A DNA stretch of 64,000 bases from the NCBI RefSeq assembly GCF_000455485.1, contig NZ_CBQR020000102.1, positions 124,001 to 188,000 on the forward strand, in the 5' to 3' direction. Under the pieces are notes generated by a model. The model saw nothing but the letters and a program-made list of their open reading frames with translations. It did not search any database and was not told where the DNA came from. The stretch is from Gorillibacterium massiliense (GTDB taxonomy: Bacteria; Bacillota; Bacilli; Paenibacillales; NBRC-103111). A program made the position numbers and the translations under genes. Shown in pieces: positions 60,708 to 64,000 of this stretch (positions are counted from its first letter, which is position 1; every line of letters starts with the position of its first letter).

Positions 60708-61967
60708 CTACCTGTAGGCGTTTCGTGGCCAAGCCGGATGCTGTTCGGAATGCCGATATGCCTTCGGCGTCATACTTTGCCATTTCTTAAACACCTTGTT
60801 GAAATAGCTCTGGTCGTTAAAGTTCAACCATGCTGCGATATCGGTGATCGGATAGTCGGTCAACGTGAGCAGCTTTTTTGCTTCCTCGATCCGTTCCCGC
60901 TGGATGTACTCAGAAATCGTCAGGCCAATCTCCTTACTGAAAAGGCTCGACAAGTAATTCGGGCTGAGATTCGTGCGCTCGGCAAGCCGGTTGAGCGTAA
61001 TGTCGCCGTACAAATGGCTCGCGATCTCGTTCAGACATTCCTGCACGGCTGGCGAGTAATGGCCCCGATGGAGCTCTGCTACCCGGTCGACGAAATCAAA
61101 CAATGCCTCCATCATGACAGCGGTAACCGCCTGCAGCGTACCTTTCTCCTCTAACTGCTGAATATAGAAATCACTCAGCGTAAACGCATCCTCCTCGAGC
61201 ATGCCCCCTTCAATCGCCGCTCGGCAGATCAGAGCGATACCCGTAATCATCAGGTTCTTCTCGCTCCGCAGCCGGCTTCGCATAGCCAGCACGCCGAACT
61301 CTTCCTCGCTGATGATGGATTCATTGACGAATGACCGAATACGTTCTTTCTCTCCCCTGCGTACATAGTGCAGTAAAACACGCTCATATGACAGATTAGC
61401 ATGCAGAATGCCATTGCGACGGCTTCGGGACAGCGCGGCATCTCCCTCTTCCTTTTCCACAACCGGTTCCAACAGCGGCGCGCCGTTTGCCAGTAGGTTT
61501 GCTGAAGGATCGACAAGCTGCCGGCGAATCGCATAGTGAATCATGAGGCTCAGCGCGCGGGAACGCTCTTTGGATACCATAGGAACCTTCTCGTACAAAT
61601 CGAAAAGCTGCCTCTGGTTATCCGCATGGAGTGTGCTCATCGTCTCATTCAACTGGCCATCCAGCGGCTTCTCATGCAAGTACGGGCCAACGACAAGCGT
61701 ACCGGCAAGCCGGTCTTCATTTAGCGCGTTCACAAAGAAATACTGAAGCCGGGAACGTGTAAAATGAACCGGCTGCTCCGCGGTATGCAACGCATAAGCG
61801 TAACCGGCGAGTTGCTCGCGAATCGATGCGAAATACGGGCTCACTCGAAGTTGAGGATCGGCCCATCCCGATTCAATCCTCCGCCCCGGATGTATGATAA
61901 AAACAGGCAGTTGAAGGGCATCATAGAGAAGCTGGCCAAAAACAGCCAACTCCGGCAGCATATTCAT
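60708..61967 (-). CDS. AraC-family transcriptional regulator
   Basis: A 419-residue protein. The C-terminal 100 residues hold both helix-turn-helix units (ITLNRLAERTNLSPNYLSSLFSKEIGLTISEYI; ITDIAAWLNFNDQSYFNKVFKKWQSMTPKAYR). The N-terminal 300 residues form an all-alpha and PAS-like region like that of YSIRK-signal or PocR-type AraC proteins, with an ending helix bundle. It stands divergent from the two SDR genes and probably controls them. ATG 61967 follows GGAGG by 5 nt. Confidence 0.88.
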   Translation of the reverse strand: MNMLPELAVFGQLLYDALQLPVFIIHPGRRIESGWADPQLRVSPYFASIREQLAGYAYALHTAEQPVHFTRSRLQYFFVNALNEDRLAGTLVVGPYLHEKPLDGQLNETMSTLHADNQRQLFDLYEKVPMVSKERSRALSLMIHYAIRRQLVDPSANLLANGAPLLEPVVEKEEGDAALSRSRRNGILHANLSYERVLLHYVRRGEKERIRSFVNESIISEEEFGVLAMRSRLRSEKNLMITGIALICRAAIEGGMLEEDAFTLSDFYIQQLEEKGTLQAVTAVMMEALFDFVDRVAELHRGHYSPAVQECLNEIASHLYGDITLNRLAERTNLSPNYLSSLFSKEIGLTISEYIQRERIEEAKKLLTLTDYPITDIAAWLNFNDQSYFNKVFKKWQSMTPKAYRHSEQHPAWPRNAYR

Positions 61968-62050
61968 GTGAACCTCCACAGAACGAAAAAGTGTAACAAT
62001 ATTTTAATATTATTATATTAAAAATGTACAATAAATCATTGACAAACACA

Positions 62051-62064
62051 ATAAACCGCTTTCA
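62051..62064. promoter_or_regulatory. cre-like site upstream of the SDR operon
   Basis: Read on the minus strand TGAAAGCGGTTTAT matches 12 of 14 positions of the CcpA consensus TGWAANCGNTNWCA. It lies 7 bp after a TTGACA (62039-62044) in the divergent promoter region. I see no good -10 at the right distance, fitting an activator-dependent promoter. Confidence 0.4.
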
Positions 62065-62124
62065 AAGAGATCTACACTGAGGTTGCAGAGAACATCCATT
62101 ACACTGCAGAAAGGGAAGAGCCAA

Positions 62125-62880
62125 ATGTTGGACAATAAAATCGCTATCGTTACTGGAGCAGGAAGCGGCATCGGCCGAGCAAGCAGCTTAAAAATGGCGG
62201 GCTATGGCGCGAGTATCGTTGCCGTCGATTTCAACGAGGCATCCGGCCAGGAGACTGTTAAGCTTATTCAGGAACAAGGCGGGGAAGCGATCTTCGTGCA
62301 AGCTGACGTATCAAAAAGCGAGGATGTTCAGCGTTATGTAAAGGCAGCAAAGGATGCCTATGGCCGTATCGATATTTTCTTTAACAATGCCGGTATCGTA
62401 CAGAAGTTCGCGAAGCTCGCGGACGTTGACGAGAACGAATTCGACAGGGTCATGAACGTAAATGTCCGGGGGGTCTTCCTCGGCATGAAATATGTTTTGA
62501 AGGTAATGGAGGAGCAAGGAAGCGGAACGATCATTAATACGGCTTCAACCGCGGGAGTAAAGAGCGAGCACAGCGCTTCCGCTTATTCAGCAAGCAAGCA
62601 TGCGGTTGTCGGTCTGACGAAAGGCGCGGCGATCGAGTATGTGAAGAAAGGCATCCGCGTCAACGGCATTTGCCCGGGTGGAGTTGAAACAGCACTGACT
62701 AAGAGCGTAGGACAAGCTTTCACGTCGGGCGGATACGTGCCGGAGGAAGTCGGCAATATGCGTATGGGCCGCTTTGCGCAGCCAAACGAGCTGGCGGAAG
62801 TCGTCTCTTTCCTCGCTTCCGATCGCGCCAGCTACATGACAGGCTCCATCGTAGTGGTTGACGGTGGCCTGACGCTTTAA
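62125..62880 (+). CDS. SDR-family NAD(P)-dependent dehydrogenase
   Basis: A 251-residue classical short-chain dehydrogenase. The cofactor motif is TGAGSGIGRAS (residues about 10-20), with Asp ending strand 2 (VAVDFN, favouring NAD), NNAG, catalytic Ser in NTASTAG and Tyr-Lys in YSASK. The C-terminal GRFAQPNELAEVVSFLASDRASYMTGSIVVVDGG is standard. The first of two SDR genes (29-bp gap) opposite the AraC regulator; a sugar or polyol substrate is plausible. Confidence 0.92.
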   Translation: MLDNKIAIVTGAGSGIGRASSLKMAGYGASIVAVDFNEASGQETVKLIQEQGGEAIFVQADVSKSEDVQRYVKAAKDAYGRIDIFFNNAGIVQKFAKLADVDENEFDRVMNVNVRGVFLGMKYVLKVMEEQGSGTIINTASTAGVKSEHSASAYSASKHAVVGLTKGAAIEYVKKGIRVNGICPGGVETALTKSVGQAFTSGGYVPEEVGNMRMGRFAQPNELAEVVSFLASDRASYMTGSIVVVDGGLTL

Positions 62881-62909
62881 GTCTATCCGATACAGGGAGG
62901 TAACCAAAT

Positions 62910-63659
62910 ATGAAACTTCAGGACAGAGTAGCGATTATTACAGGTGGAGCCTCTGGCATCGGGCGCGGTATTGCCCACGCGATGGCCAAGGAAGGCGCGA
63001 AGGTTGTCATTGTAGACATCAACGAAGAACACGGAATGGCTACAGAGAAAGAACTGAATGAAATCAGTCAAGGTAAATTCATCAATGCAAATCTTAGAGA
63101 CCGTTCTGACCTCAAGCGTATTGTAGACGAAACGGTAAACGCCTTTGGACAAATCAACATCCTCGTCAATAACGCACACGTCTCCAAACAGGTGATGTTT
63201 GCCGAAACAACTCCGGAGGATTTGGCGCTCTCGTTCGAAACCAGCTTCTACCCGACCTTTTTCTTGATGCAGCTATGTTACCCGCACCTAAAAGAAACGA
63301 AAGGCTCGGTCATCAACTTTGCCTCCGGCGCCGGCCTTTCCGGCATGCCCACTCAAGCGGCTTACGGCTCGGCTAAGGAAGCTATTCGCGGGCTGTCGCG
63401 CGTAGCGGCCAACGAATGGGGCATCGACGGCATCAACGTAAACTGCATCAGTCCGATCGCCAATTCGCCAGGCGTACAAAAGTGGAGCGAGCTTTTCCCT
63501 GCCGAATATCAAGCGATGATCGATGCCATCCCATTGAGACGAATTGGCGACACCGAACACGATATCGGGCGCGTTGCCGTATTTCTGGCCAGCGACGATT
63601 CCAGCTACATGACAGGACAGACGCTAATGGTCGACGGCGGTTCTATCATGCTGCGGTAA
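62910..63659 (+). CDS. SDR-family oxidoreductase
   Basis: A 249-residue short-chain dehydrogenase: TGGASGIGRGIA, Asp in VIVDIN, NNAH in place of NNAG, Ser in NFASGAG and Tyr-Lys in YGSAK, ending SYMTGQTLMVDGG. AGGGAGG lies just upstream. Together with the preceding SDR it probably carries out consecutive steps or acts on related substrates, controlled by the divergent AraC protein. Confidence 0.92.
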   Translation: MKLQDRVAIITGGASGIGRGIAHAMAKEGAKVVIVDINEEHGMATEKELNEISQGKFINANLRDRSDLKRIVDETVNAFGQINILVNNAHVSKQVMFAETTPEDLALSFETSFYPTFFLMQLCYPHLKETKGSVINFASGAGLSGMPTQAAYGSAKEAIRGLSRVAANEWGIDGINVNCISPIANSPGVQKWSELFPAEYQAMIDAIPLRRIGDTEHDIGRVAVFLASDDSSYMTGQTLMVDGGSIMLR

Positions 63660-63716
63660 AAACAGTTGCCAAAAACAAAGTAGACCCTTCAAGTTAAATA
63701 CGATTCAATACGTTAA

Positions 63717-63755
63717 AAAATCCCTCACCCCCGAATGGCGGTTGAGGGATTTTCG
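63717..63755 (+). terminator. Terminator of the SDR operon
   Basis: AAAATCCCTCA (63717-63727) pairs perfectly with TGAGGGATTTT (63743-63753), then CGC. A-run upstream also allows it to act on the minus strand. Confidence 0.85.
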
Positions 63756-63952
63756 CTATTTTGGCGACTTCCCGCCATCTATGAACCTTTACAATTTCTC
63801 TACAAAAAATATACCTTCTTTTTACAATTCAGCGAAACTCCGTTAACAAACGGAAGGGAAAATGTACCTAGTTATATTTTACCAGACTCAGAGAATCAGG
63901 GTGGCAGTAGAATTCGTTGCAAGTAACCAAATCCATTCAAGCAGGTGAAAAG

Positions 63953-64000
63953 ATGAAAAGCAAAGTCAGCCGTTTTGTTCTCGCAAGCGCCCTCCTCGCA
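63953..64000 (+). CDS. Start of a secreted protein (partial, runs off the right edge)
   Basis: ATG 63953 with CAGGTG upstream begins MKSKVSRFVLASALLA, a signal-peptide N-terminus: basic residues, then a hydrophobic core. Only 16 codons are in the window, so nothing more can be said about the product. The 200 bp before it are AT-rich with no feature I can name. Confidence 0.55.
   Translation, partial: MKSKVSRFVLASALLA

Overview
The window reads as a chromosomal segment of a Gram-positive, spore-former-related bacterium of the Paenibacillaceae (Paenibacillus or a close relative). The reasons are strong AGGAGG-type ribosome binding sites, MprF and YtaF, a YesM/YesN-type two-component pair beside a sugar ABC transporter without its own ATPase, a secreted GH74 xyloglucanase, a holin-like type I toxin and a paeninodin-like RiPP leader. 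The assignment is inference from gene content. I see no rRNA, tRNA, CRISPR array, phage or intact insertion sequence.

Layout. 1-1241: the right edge of what looks like a paeninodin-type RiPP locus on the minus strand, with a precursor whose leader is followed by Thr-Pro repeats instead of a lasso core, and the start of an ABC exporter. 1660-4070: a secreted phytase-like esterase and a CheR-like methyltransferase. 4126-9792: a VTC/DUF4956/beta-helix lipoprotein operon facing an OmpR-type two-component system, with matching operators at both divergent promoters. 9913-12479: a small FlxA-like protein, a phosphodiester glycosidase and a GT2-GtrA fusion. 12640-12947: a type I toxin-antitoxin module. 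12990-19167: GH74 xyloglucanase, an EamA exporter with its TetR regulator, an MFS transporter and a TetR remnant. 19188-24081: acyl-CoA dehydrogenase-type enzyme, GNAT, MprF and a small gene under an SOS-like operator. 24139-24796 has no gene, only inverted repeats and decay.

24861-30074 is a minus-strand run of threonine aldolase, GH20 hexosaminidase, CE2-like esterase and an APH-type kinase. 30127-31646 holds a histidyl-tRNA synthetase of the archaeal/eukaryotic-like type behind a leader with a short peptide containing His-His and a complete set of mutually exclusive hairpins. 31725-43183 is mixed: methyltransferases, EamA, GNAT, a TetM-like GTPase, a DHA2 efflux pump with MarR/DUF2316, membrane proteins and an XRE-DUF1232 regulator. 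43247-44053 is a secreted repeat protein whose promoter carries the same operator as the two at 7.6 kb. 44249-45727 is a MerR/aldo-keto reductase unit. 45806-52658 is a sugar ABC transporter facing its two-component regulator. 52733-64000 carries mqo, an AraC-GyrI regulator, two MarR-controlled hydrolase units, a DUF6044 membrane protein, an AraC regulator facing two SDR dehydrogenases, and the first codons of a secreted protein.

The three most interesting items are the ribosome-mediated His attenuator in front of the synthetase (30162-30338), the lasso-type leader fused to a Thr-Pro repeat tail (1041-1241), and a three-promoter regulon sharing an 11-bp direct-repeat operator exactly 7 bp upstream of the -10 box (7622-7703 and 44125-44157).
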